DNA of 64,000 bases from Kalaharituber pfeilii (GCA_015179045.1 WHUZ01000092.1:62001-126000); one strand, 5' to 3'. Positions 50,522-60,535 are shown, counted from the first letter of the stretch. The notes: generated by a model from the sequence alone, not told the origin. Numbers and translations are program-made.

Positions 50522-51299
50522 GATTAATGATGAGAGATAGTGGAGCTTTCTGAATATTTTTAAATGTAGGGAGAGGGAGGTGACCATACCTTTTGTACTA
50601 TTTGCTAGTACTTGCATGTGCTTCTTCCTTGGTCCATATTATCTTCAAGTTATTATTAAACATATATAGGTTTCTTCTTTTCTAAGGTAGATATTTATTT
50701 TCTAGCCTTTCCTATATACATCTCTACTCCTTCATTTTCAAGCACCTCTACACTTACTAGTCTTCTGAATAACTCTGGAACTACCAACACATCGTTTAGC
50801 CAGAGCTCTGCTACTAACACTGTTCTAATATATAATGAGTACATCTAGTTCCTGCCGAACTTCTAATAGGCTCTATATACAGTTGCCTATTAATGATATC
50901 CTGTAGATAGAGTATTATATATTGTGAGCATGCCAAGTCCAAATCCCATGCAGTGTCAAATATGATAGTAGTAATGATCTTAGTATCAAAACTGAAGTTC
51001 AACTAGTCATTGTTCGCTTGAGTAGTATTTGTCTATTTAGAGGCTCGGTTTTGCTAGCTTTTTTTAGTTTGATATTCCAATTTAGTATACAATATATCTG
51101 AGAATCCTCGAGCTTTACAAAATCCACATGGCATTCCAGTAGTTATGATGGCAAATGCGGTGGCTGGCTCTAGCTCTTCCTTAAAGTTATGTCTTTTAGT
51201 AAGTCATGAAATTTCTTTAAGTCTAAGAACTATATTAAAGTACATTAGCACATCCTTCTTCATTATTATATTATTGATATAAGATTGTATTTTGGAAAG
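50522..51299 (-). pseudogene. AT-rich decayed retrotransposon sequence
   Basis: On the minus strand this probably continues the copia remnant described next; a stretch near 50930-51000 (TIIFDTAWDLDLACSQ) sits where a copia protease would be. It is heavily AT-shifted, with stops. Assignment is weak. Confidence 0.35.
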
Positions 51300-51928
51300 G
51301 GTATTGAGCAGTACAGTAGCCTTTTAGAGATCAGTCAATATGAAGGTTTTGATTTCAGCTGCCGATGATATAGTACTAGCGGTGGCACTGGTGATAGTAG
51401 TTGTAAGCTTGAGCCAGTAAGATTCAAATATTATAATATGATTAGTAATTATTCTTCTACGATCGTTAAACTGGAATTGTATAATATGGAAGAATAGAGC
51501 AGCAAGGTGGGTTCTAGTTCTTCCTTTATATATCTCTTTGAGAATTCTCCAAACTTCTGCTACTGTTATTGCTCCTCTTATTATCAGTTGTAGTTCTTCT
51601 TTACAACTCTCTATGATATAATCTAGTACTTTATCACTTTTGTCTTGGCATATAGCATGTTCTGCTGAGCTTAATGGTTCGGTGGTCGTATACTTGGAGA
51701 AAGAGGTGGACGTTGAGAAGGTTAGACTCAGCGGACGGTGGCACAGATCCGCTCGGTATGAGTCGGAGAGGGGGCGGAAATAAAGGGGGACATACTGGGC
51801 GCAGTCCGCATTACTAGATAGTCCGCGGATACTACATGTATTTAGGATTGGTGTTATTCTTTCGTTCCTTTTTGACTTATTTTAATAAAAACCCTCGCCA
51901 TAGCCCTCAGGGCGGCATGCGAGTACTG

Positions 51929-51959
<31 letters not shown>

Positions 51960-52010
51960 GTTCAGTTTCGTTTCCAGTTACTATTTCAGGTAGCGTCTGC
52001 CTCCAAAGCT
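51300..52010 (-). pseudogene. Decayed copia gag fragment (third copia lineage)
   Basis: Reading the minus strand from 52010: ASQLWRQTLPEIVTGNETEP (split by the LINE insertion 51681-51956), then LSSAEHAICQDKSDKVLDYI, GAITVAEVWRILKEIYKGRT and HLAALFFHIIQFQF, the pattern of copia gag (vtG..P; A..AW..L...Y). A stop follows near 51330. No ATG start survives. It differs from both intact copia elements. Confidence 0.65.
51681..51956 (+). mobile_element. Family-A ORF1-only copy, 276 bp, 5' truncated
   Basis: Target duplication ATGGTTC (51674-51680, 51957-51963). Holds the ORF1 C-terminus (51681-51783: SVVVYLEKEVDVEKVRLSGR), a 3' region with CCGCGGATACTACATG, the A hairpin and poly(A). Confidence 0.88.
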
Positions 52011-52022
52011 GACTAGCATTTG

Positions 52023-52078
52023 TCTCGCCATAGCCCACAGGGCGGCATGCGAGTAATGAAAAAAAAAAAAAAAAAAAA
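52023..52078 (+). mobile_element. 56-bp family-A tail insertion
   Basis: TCTCGCCATAGCCCACAGGG, CGGCATGCGAGTAATG and about 19 A between two copies of GACTAGCATTTG (52011-52022, 52079-52090). Just a hairpin and poly(A). Confidence 0.92.
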
Positions 52079-52092
52079 GACTAGCATTTGTA

Positions 52093-52280
52093 CTCAGTGT
52101 GAGTTCTGAGTCGGTTTTTCTCACTGAGTTGGGTTTTGGGTCGGTTTGTCATGCCATAAAATGTACCCAACTCGGCTGCCGAGTGAGCCGGTATGAGAGT
52201 CAGTATGACAATATACAACTACTACTCGGCAGTGAGCTGGTGTGAGCCGAGTAGTTTTCGCACCGAGTGTGAGTCGAGTT
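52093..52280 (+). repeat. Unclassified repeat with GAGTC-rich motifs
   Basis: Starts CAGTGTGAGTTCTGAGTCGG; similar over about 90 bp to 36828-36921. GTGTGAG words recur at its end as direct repeats. Possibly a small solo LTR or MITE. Confidence 0.5.
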
Positions 52281-53040
52281 AGAGTCGAGTTTTGTAGCAT
52301 ACGTACATATTTGATATGTAATGCCAATAAATCCATTTAGCATTCACATTGCAGATGTGTATCCGCCAGCACCTTCAGGGAACAACCCGCCAAGGAGCAA
52401 GGTCTCACAGCGTCATGTCGATCCGTTTCTTGCTTGAAGTATCACAGTGTGGCCTAGCAGGGACTTAGTCTGGCGGCGAGTATAGTTGGAGCTTCCAATA
52501 CACTTCACAAGTCTAATAATTACTCAGGGCCTTCACTGGGTGAGCATACGGGTTGTGAATGAGGAACCACAAAACATAGGAATGGTCCGCAGCCGTTGGA
52601 ACCCCATGCCCTATTGAAGGTAATGTAACAGGGTATGAGGTTTATTAAAAATAGAGCAATCTTTGCACGCATAGGGCAGCTTAACTTTCACACACACACA
52701 ACCCTTTTAGCGTTCTGTCTCGTTTTCTGGAAGCAGAAACCCCTTGTGCCAAGAATGCGTGATGCATCCTTGTATCCTTCCAAATGGTCCCAGACTGGAG
52801 ATGCGTAGACCGCCCTAGAAGCGATGAGGGCCGTCTGAGACGAGAGCTCGGAGAGGGTGGGACTAGAGGCCTTGGCATTCTGTAACCCGCCTTGGCACCT
52901 GGTCCAGAGAGTGTGCACGACACCCACTATATAAAGTACGCTCTCTTCCGCACGGCCTCCAAGGACTACATTCCTCAAACCAAGAACTTGCTAACGAACT
53001 TGACACTGCTGTACCTCTCATCAAACCGGTCTTCTCAAGA

Positions 53041-53939
53041 AAGCAAATACGACCTGATGGGTCTGGGAAAGGAATTATACCCGCAATTGATTTAAGTTCT
53101 CAGGCTACACGTGCCCCACGCCCGTGGGTTCCCTTATCGGCCTTTGTGCATGCCTCGCCTGACTCTGATCTAAGATCGCGGTAAAATCTTCCACGCCTGC
53201 GATTCCGGGACCTTCTCTCTCGACGCCCCCTTTACTGGTCCTGTGCCTTTCGAAGGGCCTGATGTTGGAGCCTCTCGAACTGCTCTCTCCATCGCTGCTG
53301 GATCCTCCAGCAGAATTTCAGATCCCTATAGGGCAACCGCTCTTATCATGCCTGCGTATACCTTCCGTCACGGGGCCGGACTCATGCTGAGTTCCCCAGC
53401 CCGGGGAAGGACAAACATCAGGAGCTTCCTACCTTTGTCGATATGGCTCCGCCAGTGGTGACTAAACTCGGGAATGCTTTCACCGATCACCCCCAGCCAC
53501 TCACCTCACTCGACGTCTGTCTTCTTTCTGATCTTACTCCCAATGACGAGGGCGTCCTTCTTTGAGCCCTCCAACAGTACCCTGTGGGTGCGGGCGACCT
53601 CACTGATCAGTCCTGCATCCTGTCCTCATGTCCTTTCCTATCTCCTCGTGTAGAACTCGACAGTTCTTTTTTTTTTTTTTTCTCAGGGGAGGGGGCGGGG
53701 GCGTAACCTCGCATACAGGCTCCCAGCCTATGGCAGGGAACTACACATTTCATGTCATCCCAGAAAGAGGGCAGATCCAGTCTTTCACCGCCATGGAAGC
53801 CTGCTGTTCCATCTCCTCCAGGATTGGCGCCAGAGAGATCGGAGATGCCACTGGGCTTACGTCTAGCCCTGCGGCGCGCCCACGTTTGTCCTATCGCTGC
53901 CTCTAACCTGTCCGCTCCATTTCACCTCGACCTTGCATT
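53041..53939. other. Unassigned C-rich stretch within duplication copy 2
   Basis: Several short open frames but none convincing. Includes a family-C tail at 53666-53738. It replaces the N-terminal exons of the duplicated gene. Confidence 0.4.
53666..53738 (-). repeat. LINE family-C tail
   Basis: On the minus strand CCCTGCCATAGGCTGGGAGC, CTGTATGCGAGGTTACGCCC, then A-rich sequence. Resembles 25706-25759. Confidence 0.6.
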
Positions 53940-53949
53940 CCCCGGGAAA

Positions 53950-54339
53950 AGGTCTCCTTTCCGTCAGGAAAATTCGAGGACACAGAATTGAGATATGGTT
54001 ACCAGATAATACCGGGTCGTCCTTTTTAGAGTTATTCGCATCAGATGACCTCCAGTTGCTAGACACAATTTCTCCGGCACGGTCACGTTCTTGACAACAT
54101 CGAATGGCATAGTGTTGCGGTATATGGTGCTCGTGGAAATGAATCTAATGGATAATCAAGGAAACCTCATGTGTGACCAGAACTCGATATGGGCCACTGT
54201 CTCTCCTGGATTCTCATTCGGTAATACTCGGTGCTCAGGCATGTATGTTCGCCAGTCCTTGTACACTGGAACTGCACCAGAGCGGCAGGGTGTTGTTGCA
54301 AAACGAGCTGGGGTGTCCTCAAATCTGACGGCATTGTGA
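53950..54339 (+). pseudogene. Frameshifted duplicate of the 301-residue gene, C-terminal half
   Basis: VRKIRGHRIEIWLPDNTGSS and FLELFASDDLQLLD, then a deletion and frameshift near 54065; the second frame reads TSNGIVLRYMVLVEMNLMDN to SNLTAL. The upstream exons are missing. Confidence 0.7.
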
Positions 54340-54402
54340 AGGAATCAGTTCAAATCTTACATTAACATATTATCAATGGCACTTCGAATTTTGAGTCCTA
54401 CG

Positions 54403-54786
54403 GGTGAGGGGAGAGACAGACGGCAGACCAACTGGCTTTCAGGTGCGAGGAGGTAGAATATCCGGAAGGGTGGGGAGAATGGGCGGACTTCGAGAAGAGG
54501 AAGTGGGTGGAACAGCAGGAAAACTGGGAGGAGGTGGACATCCTGGAACAACTGCCTCATTCGCTAAAGGCGTAGGGGGGAGGAGGGGTCTTTCCTTTGT
54601 TAAACCTTTCGGGAACACCTTTGTGGGAGCGGCGGGGAGGAGGTGCAAGTCTCGTATGTAGAGGAGCGTCCGATGAATAGGTAGATATGCTCGCCTCCGA
54701 GCATTGAGGGTCTAGACCCAGGGGCCCTGCCATGGCGAACAACTGCCACTGGGGTTACGTGATAAAAAAAAAAAAAAAAAAAAAAA
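54403..54786 (+). mobile_element. Family-B LINE copy, 384 bp, 5' truncated
   Basis: Target duplication GAGTCCTACG / GAGTCCTGCG (54393-54402, 54787-54796). Contains an ORF2 C-terminus, 3' region and B tail with poly(A). It links the B tail to an RT-encoding LINE. Confidence 0.82.
54408..54575 (+). pseudogene. Family-B LINE ORF2 C-terminal fragment
   Basis: RQTADQLAFRCEEVEYPEGW, then EWADFEKRKWVEQQENWEEV to a stop. The ET/TA..H-like, C and W-rich pattern resembles the end of fungal LINE ORF2 proteins. The same pattern is found at 55964-56095. Confidence 0.6.
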
Positions 54787-54854
54787 GAGTCCTGCGGAGT
54801 GATAAGTCGTGATCAAGACGTGCTAGTACAATCAATTTCATATTCGTACTTTAC

Positions 54855-55106
54855 GTCGTCGTACACGGGATCGCCCTAAGCAAAGACCTAGGGAGGATCC
54901 GGAGATGGCTAGAGAATGGCAACGAAGGACTAGATAAAACAATTAGGATTAGATCATTAAGAAAAAAGACTTTATTGTTGGAAGAAGGCAAAAAGGCAAG
55001 CTCCGTCGTTGTGTACTTGGAGGCAGCTTCCAACATAGACAGAGTAAGGTTAGTGGGGAAATGGCTGAGGATCAGTCAATACGAACCGGACAGACAGAAG
55101 AAATAG
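54855..55106 (+). pseudogene. ORF1 C-terminal fragment, family A
   Basis: VVHGIALSKDLGRIRRWLEN, EEGKKASSVVVYLEAA and VRLVGKWLRISQYEPDRQKK to a stop. The frame is open, but the N-terminus is lost by 5' truncation. Confidence 0.85.
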
Positions 55107-55333
55107 GCGCGCATTGACTTTTGACATAATTTCATCTTTCCATCCCCTACACACCGAAGGACCCGGGGATCCCTACTTTTATATTTGACTTTCCATTTTC
55201 ATCCGCATCACGTTTGAACACCGCGGGTACATACATGTATTTAGCTTGTTTTTATTTTCCTTTAATAAACCCTCGCCATAGCCCCTAGGGCGGCACGCGA
55301 GTAATGATATTAAAAAAAAAAAAAAAAAAAAAA
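54855..55333 (+). mobile_element. Family-A ORF1-only copy, 479 bp, 5' truncated
   Basis: Target duplication GTACTTTAC (54846-54854, 55334-55342). ORF1 C-terminal block in frame to 55106, then a 3' region, A hairpin (CCTCGCCATAGCCCCTAGGG) and poly(A). Confidence 0.9.
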
Positions 55334-55660
55334 GTACTTTACTCCACAGTCACTGTCAAAACATGACAAACAGGAATTGCGCCATTCAATATTACCACAG
55401 CTAGCAACGCCTCATGCGGGATTGGAACCTAATCACACCCCATGACTGTTTCTTCAATAGATGCTGTTGTATGGTGCTAATATATTTCTAATCTATATTG
55501 GCATACTGCCGTATTGCATTCGCTGGATATTATTCTGCACTCTTCAGGCCATTGGCGCGGTCGCCTGCCAAGCCACTGCCCACGGTATCGTCATGCAATC
55601 ATTCTTCAAGGTTGCCATACGCCATATTGTCGTATCGCCGCATTGCTCACTGCTATACTT

Positions 55661-55963
55661 GGTGCCGCTGTGCTGGCTGCTGAAGTGCTCACTGCATACC
55701 AAGACGGACTTGCCCTGATATCATGAAGCCACGCGGCCATCATATTGCCCGCTGCTGTACTGCCGTCGGTTACTGGTAATGCTACCGGTCCCGAGCAATG
55801 CAATCCGCATCTAATACTATAATATTGTGAGTGTCAACCCATGCCGTCATTAAACTATCTGCTTCGAGCAACATTTTGATCGTGTGCCCGGTAGGCTGCG
55901 GTCTTGAATATTTTTCAGTAAGTGGGAAGAATGAAGTGAGGCGTTGGCCCTCTATATACTTAA
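55661..55963. other. Stretch beyond the duplication
   Basis: No gene seen; the boundary with the next LINE fragment is unclear. Confidence 0.35.
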
Positions 55964-56479
55964 TGTTTCTCAGCGAGGTTTCGCCCAGAAGGCTTCAGAG
56001 GATGGGGGGATGTGGAAAAGAACTGGAAAAGGACGGCAGAGAATGGGGAGGAGTGGGATGAGTTGGAAAGGTTCTTTTCCGGGATCAAGTTTTAGGAGCG
56101 CGCCGTGCGATAATTTTCGGGCCGGTTTGCGAAGGTGTGGAGGGTTTTTAGTGCGCCGCGCGGTTTACCGACCCGGGTCGGGAAAAATTCGCAGGTTGCG
56201 AAGGTGTGGAGGAAACTGCGAAATTTGCCGTCGGGGAAGTTTGCGAAAGTGTGGGAAGAGGAGAGGGGGGAGAGGGGGGGATATATAGTGGGGCCTCCTT
56301 GATGCAGAAACCGGAAGGTCCGTCCGGAGGTTTCTGGAATCAGGTGGTAGAAGTAGATAGAAAGTTCTTTGTTTGTTAAACCTGTCTCCGGGCTTCGAGG
56401 GCTTGCCCAGGGACCCTGCCATGGCTTGGCGCTGTAAGCGGGGTTATGTAATTTTTTTTTAAAAAAAAAAAAAAAAAAA
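55964..56479 (+). mobile_element. Family-B LINE 3' fragment
   Basis: ORF2 C-terminus at 55964-56095 (RPEGFRGWGDVEKNWKRTAE, then WDELERFFSGIKF), a 3' region with TTGCGAAGGTGTGGAG three times, CCTGTCTCCGGGC, the B tail (CCTGCCATGGCTTGGCGCTG, diverged) and T/A runs. 5' limit uncertain. Confidence 0.65.
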
Positions 56480-56743
56480 GCCGAGCTTGCCTAACTGGGG
56501 CACTTGACGAATTGCCAGTATCGACCACATTTTCCTCCTCCCAAGGACCTCGCATTGTGAGCACCAATTTTCAACTGTACACACTCCTCCTGCGACCGTT
56601 GCGCATGTTCATTATGATTTCCATGCAAGAACGGTGTATCACAACGCTGTACATGTGCTTTCTGATGCCTAGCCTACGTAAATTGTTATCTCCGCCTCCC
56701 AACATGTGTGGCTTGTCGGCTCTATTAGCAGGGCAATGCCTAC
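56480..56743. other. Unassigned stretch
   Basis: An open frame from 56512 has no recognised motif before it runs into the proline-rich linker of the next ORF1 copy. Confidence 0.35.
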
Positions 56744-57141
56744 GTGAATCCTCAGACGTGGACTACTTACTCAAGCGTGACCCCCACCCCCACCCCCACC
56801 CCGAGCTCACGCCCCCAGAAGTCTCCTCCCCGCCCCAAAGCCAGAAATCAGACTCCGACCGGCCCCGACAACTTCAGAACAAGACACGACATCGTCATAC
56901 ACGGTATAGCCCTAAGAAAGGACTTAGGGAACGTCAGACGATGGTTGGAGGCCTCCAACAAAGACGTAGGAAAGATCCGAGGGATTAGATGGCTGCGGAG
57001 GAAAAGACTCTTGGAGGAAGAAGGCAAGAAGACGAGCTCCGTGGTGGCATACTTGGAGACAGAGATGGAAATCGGCAGAGTTAAGCTCGGGTGAAGGTGG
57101 TTGCGGACGAGCGTGTACGAGCCGGATAGAGGGAGCAAGTA
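56744..57141 (+). pseudogene. ORF1 of a family-A ORF1-only copy
   Basis: Pro-rich linker (TPTPTPTPSSRPQKSPPRPK), then DIVIHGIALRKDLGNVRRWL and RKRLLEEEGKKTSSVVAYLE. A TGA at 57092-57094 interrupts the frame; the remainder RWLRTSVYEPDRGSK ends at 57141. The upstream limit is uncertain. Confidence 0.75.
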
Positions 57142-57306
57142 GACAGGTCCCGGCACACGACTCTCAGTGTGGACTCTCCACCCGCATCATGTATGGATTC
57201 CGCGAACAATACATGTAGCTATCTGACTTTTTTGGTTTTTGTTTGTAATAAACCCTCGCCATAGCCCCCAGGGCGGCAAGCGAGTAATGATATAAAAAAA
57301 AAAAAA
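57142..57306 (+). mobile_element. 3' end of the same family-A copy
   Basis: 3' region (TTCCGCGAACAATACATG), A hairpin CCTCGCCATAGCCCCCAGGG with GCGAGTAATGATAT, and an A-run. Confidence 0.85.
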
Positions 57307-57585
57307 GTGCCGCCTTGCTGTCTACACAATGTACGTGCTCGCCCAACCAGCAGTGCAATCCCAGTCGAGAGAAATACCCACTAGAGCGAGACACCCACTA
57401 ATCGATGTTCAGCTCCCCGCACGTGCATCAATCAGAGGCTCAAGTAAGCAGAGTAAATTTGCAAGGAGTTTAAGTGCCACCCAAACTGCATGTCAATGTC
57501 TTGACACAAAGGCTGGTCAGCCAGTCATTGCACTTCTCAACCTTTATGGGTGCGTGAGCAACAAAATTGCCTACCACTGCCCAAT
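57307..57585. other. Unassigned stretch with an open frame
   Basis: An 86-codon plus-strand frame (57329-57589) lacks recognisable features; I do not call it a gene. Confidence 0.3.
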
Positions 57586-57854
57586 CTAGGCTCGCCACGG
57601 TACCAGTATCAAACCGACAACGTTCCCGGCGCTGCTCTTGCACTTGTCAAGGTTCGCAACGCCCCACCAACCCCTCGGTATGCTTTGGAAATGAATAAGC
57701 ACAATCTCGACTGAGAAGCGGAATTCCCAGAGCCTCTCGGGGCAGTCACATTCTGACTGCTGCTCTCGGACCGCATCAGGCGATAAACTTTTACGCCTTG
57801 ACACTCAGCATAGGTAACATTGTAGATCGATTGCTGGCTTAGAAATTGTGACAT
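57586..57854 (-). pseudogene. Fragment of an unknown coding sequence (inverted partner of 59.1 kb)
   Basis: The minus strand reads YNVTYAECQGVKVYRLMRSE and SSSQNVTAPRGSG, then the sense continues in another frame (EFRFSVEIVLIHFQSIPRGW), so there is a frameshift near 57725. A homologous piece lies on the plus strand at 59119-59256. No known family. Confidence 0.45.
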
Positions 57855-58067
57855 CTACCCAGACTAGTGACGTAAGATTCATAGAGGCTGATTAACCCAG
57901 TATATAGGCCAACGCGGTGAGCCTCGTAATACTTTCAATACAAGATTACTTAATTGAGTAAAAAAGGAAAAAGAGAAAATAGAGCTGAAGTAATGAGCTG
58001 ATGAGGAAACAAAAGATTAAAATCTTACTACCAATTTGGTTTTTTGGATATAACGTTCGCATGATAC

Positions 58068-58102
<35 letters not shown>

Positions 58103-58424
58103 CCTATTCCTGCTGGACTGTAACAAGAGCTTAGTCACTACCTACAAAAGTCAGCATCAGAACGAATGAGCTCAATTAACAGGCATGGTAGGTCCCTCTG
58201 GACAGTACGACTTCAACAGTAAGCCTACCTTGAGAGAGATCACTGACTGCTCCAATTGCCAGCCAACATTGAGCGGCACTGTGAAGCCAATTTGGAGGAC
58301 TGTAGGAGTGCAGTGGAAAGCTATTTTTGGTAGATAGCGTAAATTAGTCATTATTTGATATATTCATAATTTGGTGTATATTGGTATTTCTGAGAGCTTC
58401 GAGCGAGTTTCAACCAGATGAACG
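57855..58424. other. Intergenic stretch with a poly(T) run
   Basis: No gene. A run of about 27 T at 58074-58102 lacks a recognisable LINE tail. Confidence 0.4.
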
Positions 58425-58498
58425 CCCTGCCATGGCGAACAGCTGCAAGCGAGGTTGTGTACTTAATAAAAGATAAAAATGAAAATTAAAAAAAAAAA
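58425..58498 (+). mobile_element. Family-B tail insertion
   Basis: CCCTGCCATGGCGAACAGCT, GCAAGCGAGGTTGTGTAC and an A-rich tail. Target duplication not clear. Confidence 0.65.
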
Positions 58499-58547
58499 GC
58501 ACGATATGTACAAGCACTGAAACAGACAATTCTATGATGCTATAGGC

Positions 58548-58843
58548 GAGGACTGAATATGCAGTGGGAAGGGGAGGGATGTGGAGGAGATGGACATGAC
58601 TGCTTCAGTTTCGGGGGGGATAGTTGGGTATTCATGCTTGATTGTTCTCTTAGGGAATTGGGCTTTCGCTCTGTGTTTCCTCTGCATCACTGAAGTCGTG
58701 GTATTGTGTGCTTTTGCAGGGGACAATTTTGTAGGTAGTTGCACAGGTGCCTGTCTCCGGGCCATAAGGACTTCGGTCTAGGCACCCTGCCGTGGCGAAC
58801 AGCTGCAAGCGGGGTTCCGTGAATTAAAAATAAAAAATAAAAA
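58548..58843 (+). mobile_element. Family-B 3' untranslated region and tail
   Basis: Closely follows the 3' region of the element at 21.9-22.3 kb (CTTGATTGTTCTCTTAG, GCATCACTGAAGTCGTG), then GTGCCTGTCTCCGGGCC, the B tail and poly(A). GCTAT flanks both sides. Confidence 0.78.
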
Positions 58844-59118
58844 AGCTATCAAATGACACTGTAAGTCGGTATCTGACTTAACTCGTACACTGACTTGTTA
58901 ACAAATCGATGTCTGCCGGGGTGTGAAATCGAACCGGAAGGCAAGTCGGTTTCTTGAAGATGGCCGATTTGGACTGAATTAACCGACTTGGAAACCGAGC
59001 CGAGTTCGGGCACTAGGTGGTTCAGAAGTTGTGGGTAGATGTCACATTCTCGAAGCAATGTTTCTGTACATTAATACCTGTCTTTCCATTGCTTGTACCA
59101 ACAATCGAGCTACATGTC
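58844..59118. other. Intergenic stretch
   Basis: No gene seen. GTCGGT-type words recur (58865-58990) without a clear repeat unit. Confidence 0.35.
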
Positions 59119-59256
59119 AACAATATTACCTGTGCTGAGTGTCAAGGCGTAAAAGTTTATCGCCTGATGCGGTCCGAGAGTCGCAGTCAGAATGTGACTG
59201 CCGCAAGAGGTTCTGCGGAATTCCGACTTGCGTCGAACACCGGTAATAAGCGTTGA
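59119..59256 (+). pseudogene. Fragment of an unknown coding sequence (partner of 57.7 kb)
   Basis: NNITCAECQGVKVYRLMRSE and SRSQNVTAARGSAEFRLASN to a stop. It shares about 36 aligned residues with the minus-strand copy. Upstream both copies share GGTAGATGTCACA, but this one has about 75 extra bases. Confidence 0.45.
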
Positions 59257-59519
59257 ACAGAAATTGCCTTGCAACATGCGATTGTCAAACATCTTGCAGC
59301 CGGCATTCAATGATAATCATTAGGACAACGCAGGATGCTGCCGAGCGAGGAAATTCAGATATGCAGATCCGGAATCAGATTTTCACAGGACCTACATTCA
59401 CAGGTGAATTAAGGTTTACTAGCTAGATTTTTATTATTTGTAAATGATGTTAAAATTCGTATAGAACGCATTTTGATCTCGCGTGACACCTAACGTCAAG
59501 TATACTTTGTTTTTTTCCC

Positions 59520-59550
<31 letters not shown>

Positions 59551-59577
59551 CATTAATCGCTTGCCGCCCTATGGGCT
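59520..59577 (-). repeat. Family-A tail, abutting the next element head to head
   Basis: T-run, AATATCATTAATCGCTTGCC and GCCCTATGGGCT. Cut at the junction with the plus-strand ORF1 copy. Confidence 0.75.
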
Positions 59578-59902
59578 CCCTCCCCGCCCCCAGAACTCCC
59601 CCGCCTCTTCACCATCCACTCCCGATGCCACCACCAAACCGAAAGCCGGCATCGTCGTACACGGGATCGCCCTAAGAAAAGACTTGGAAAAGGTCGGACA
59701 ATGGTTGGAGGCAGCGAACCAAGGACTGGGAAAAATCTCCGGAATCCGCTGGCTGAGGAAGAAGACCACACTGGTTGACGAAGGAAAGAAGACCAGCTCG
59801 GCGGTAGTATACCTGGAGAAGGTCACCGAGGTTGAGAGGGTGAGGCTTGGAGGACGATGGCTAAGAACGGAACAGTATGAATTTGACAGGGGACGGAAGT
59901 AG
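59578..59902 (+). pseudogene. ORF1 C-terminal half, family A
   Basis: IVVHGIALRKDLEKVGQWLE, GIRWLRKKTTLVDEGKKTSS and VRLGGRWLRTEQYEFDRGRK to the stop. The open frame extends left into the T-run, but that part is not native. The N-terminus is lost by truncation. Confidence 0.85.
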
Positions 59903-60055
59903 GACATACTGGGCCTCCCACCCGCTCCATATATTCCGCGGGCACAACATGTAGTTAGTGACGTAGCTGTTTTTTGTCTTTTCTTCAGTTTAAACCCTCG
60001 CCATAGCCTGTTAGGCGGCACGCGAGTAATGATATAAAAAAAAAAAAAAAAAAAA
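59578..60055 (+). mobile_element. Family-A ORF1-only copy, 5' truncated
   Basis: ORF1 block, a 3' region (ATATTCCGCGGGCACAACATG), then the hairpin with compensated stem GCCT/AGGC and poly(A) to 60055. Confidence 0.85.
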
Positions 60056-60262
60056 TGGCGATGTCTTAAATACATAGGTAAGTAATAAATGAATGCAGGC
60101 TCGAAAAATCGGAAAGGTAAATAGCACTAAAACTAAAGAAACGGGTCTCCTCACTCCCCAAGTCTACCAGCTTCTTCAGTGGGTCCTCCTCCCCCTCTTT
60201 GCCCCGGGGGGGCCTTCTGACGTGCTCTTCCCCCCCAGGCCACCTCCGTCTCCACACCCTGC
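60056..60262 (-). pseudogene. Family-A LINE ORF2 extreme C-terminus
   Basis: RRRWPGGEEHVRRPPRGKEG then EEDPLKKLVDLGS, like 44536-44650. It runs into 3' untranslated sequence (GATGTCTTAAATACATAG). The tail is missing because another element abuts it. Confidence 0.7.
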
Positions 60263-60484
60263 GTTTTTTTCCCTTTGAATAAAGATAAAAATAAACCTAG
60301 GATGTCCTCCCGACACTGCTGTTGCCTTCAATCCCACCTATCCCCCTCTGCTTCTAGCTACTCGCTCCAGCCTCGTCTTCTTCATTCTCTACCCTCTCTC
60401 ACAGCGCCTCCCTAACCCCAAGCTTCTAATGTACTAAACCTCCTCTCGCAATGTTGACACTGAAACAGTCTTTCCCCCGTGTGC

Positions 60485-60535
60485 TTTTTTTTTTATTTTA
60501 ATTACAATCATTACTCGTTTGCCGCCCTGGGTATG
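60485..60535 (-). repeat. Degenerate family-A tail
   Basis: T-run, ATCATTACTCGTTTGCCGCC then CTGGGTATG. Confidence 0.6.

Larger units (their letters stand above)
52352..55660 (+). repeat. Segmental duplication, copy 2
   Basis: Similar to copy 1 in the promoter block (52545-53040; TATATAAA at 52928-52935) and the gene's 3' half and downstream DNA (53940-55660). Between 53040 and 53940 the sequence is unrelated. Two LINE insertions (54403-54786, 54855-55333) are private to this copy. Confidence 0.8.

Noticed and set aside
55944..56288. 114-codon arginine/glycine-rich frame
   Set aside because: It is out of frame with the LINE ORF2 C-terminus in the same place and is produced by TTGCGAAGGTGTGGAG repeats in the 3' region.
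58074..58102. Poly(T) run as a LINE insertion
   Set aside because: No LINE tail sequence or target duplication next to it; could be a simple homopolymer.
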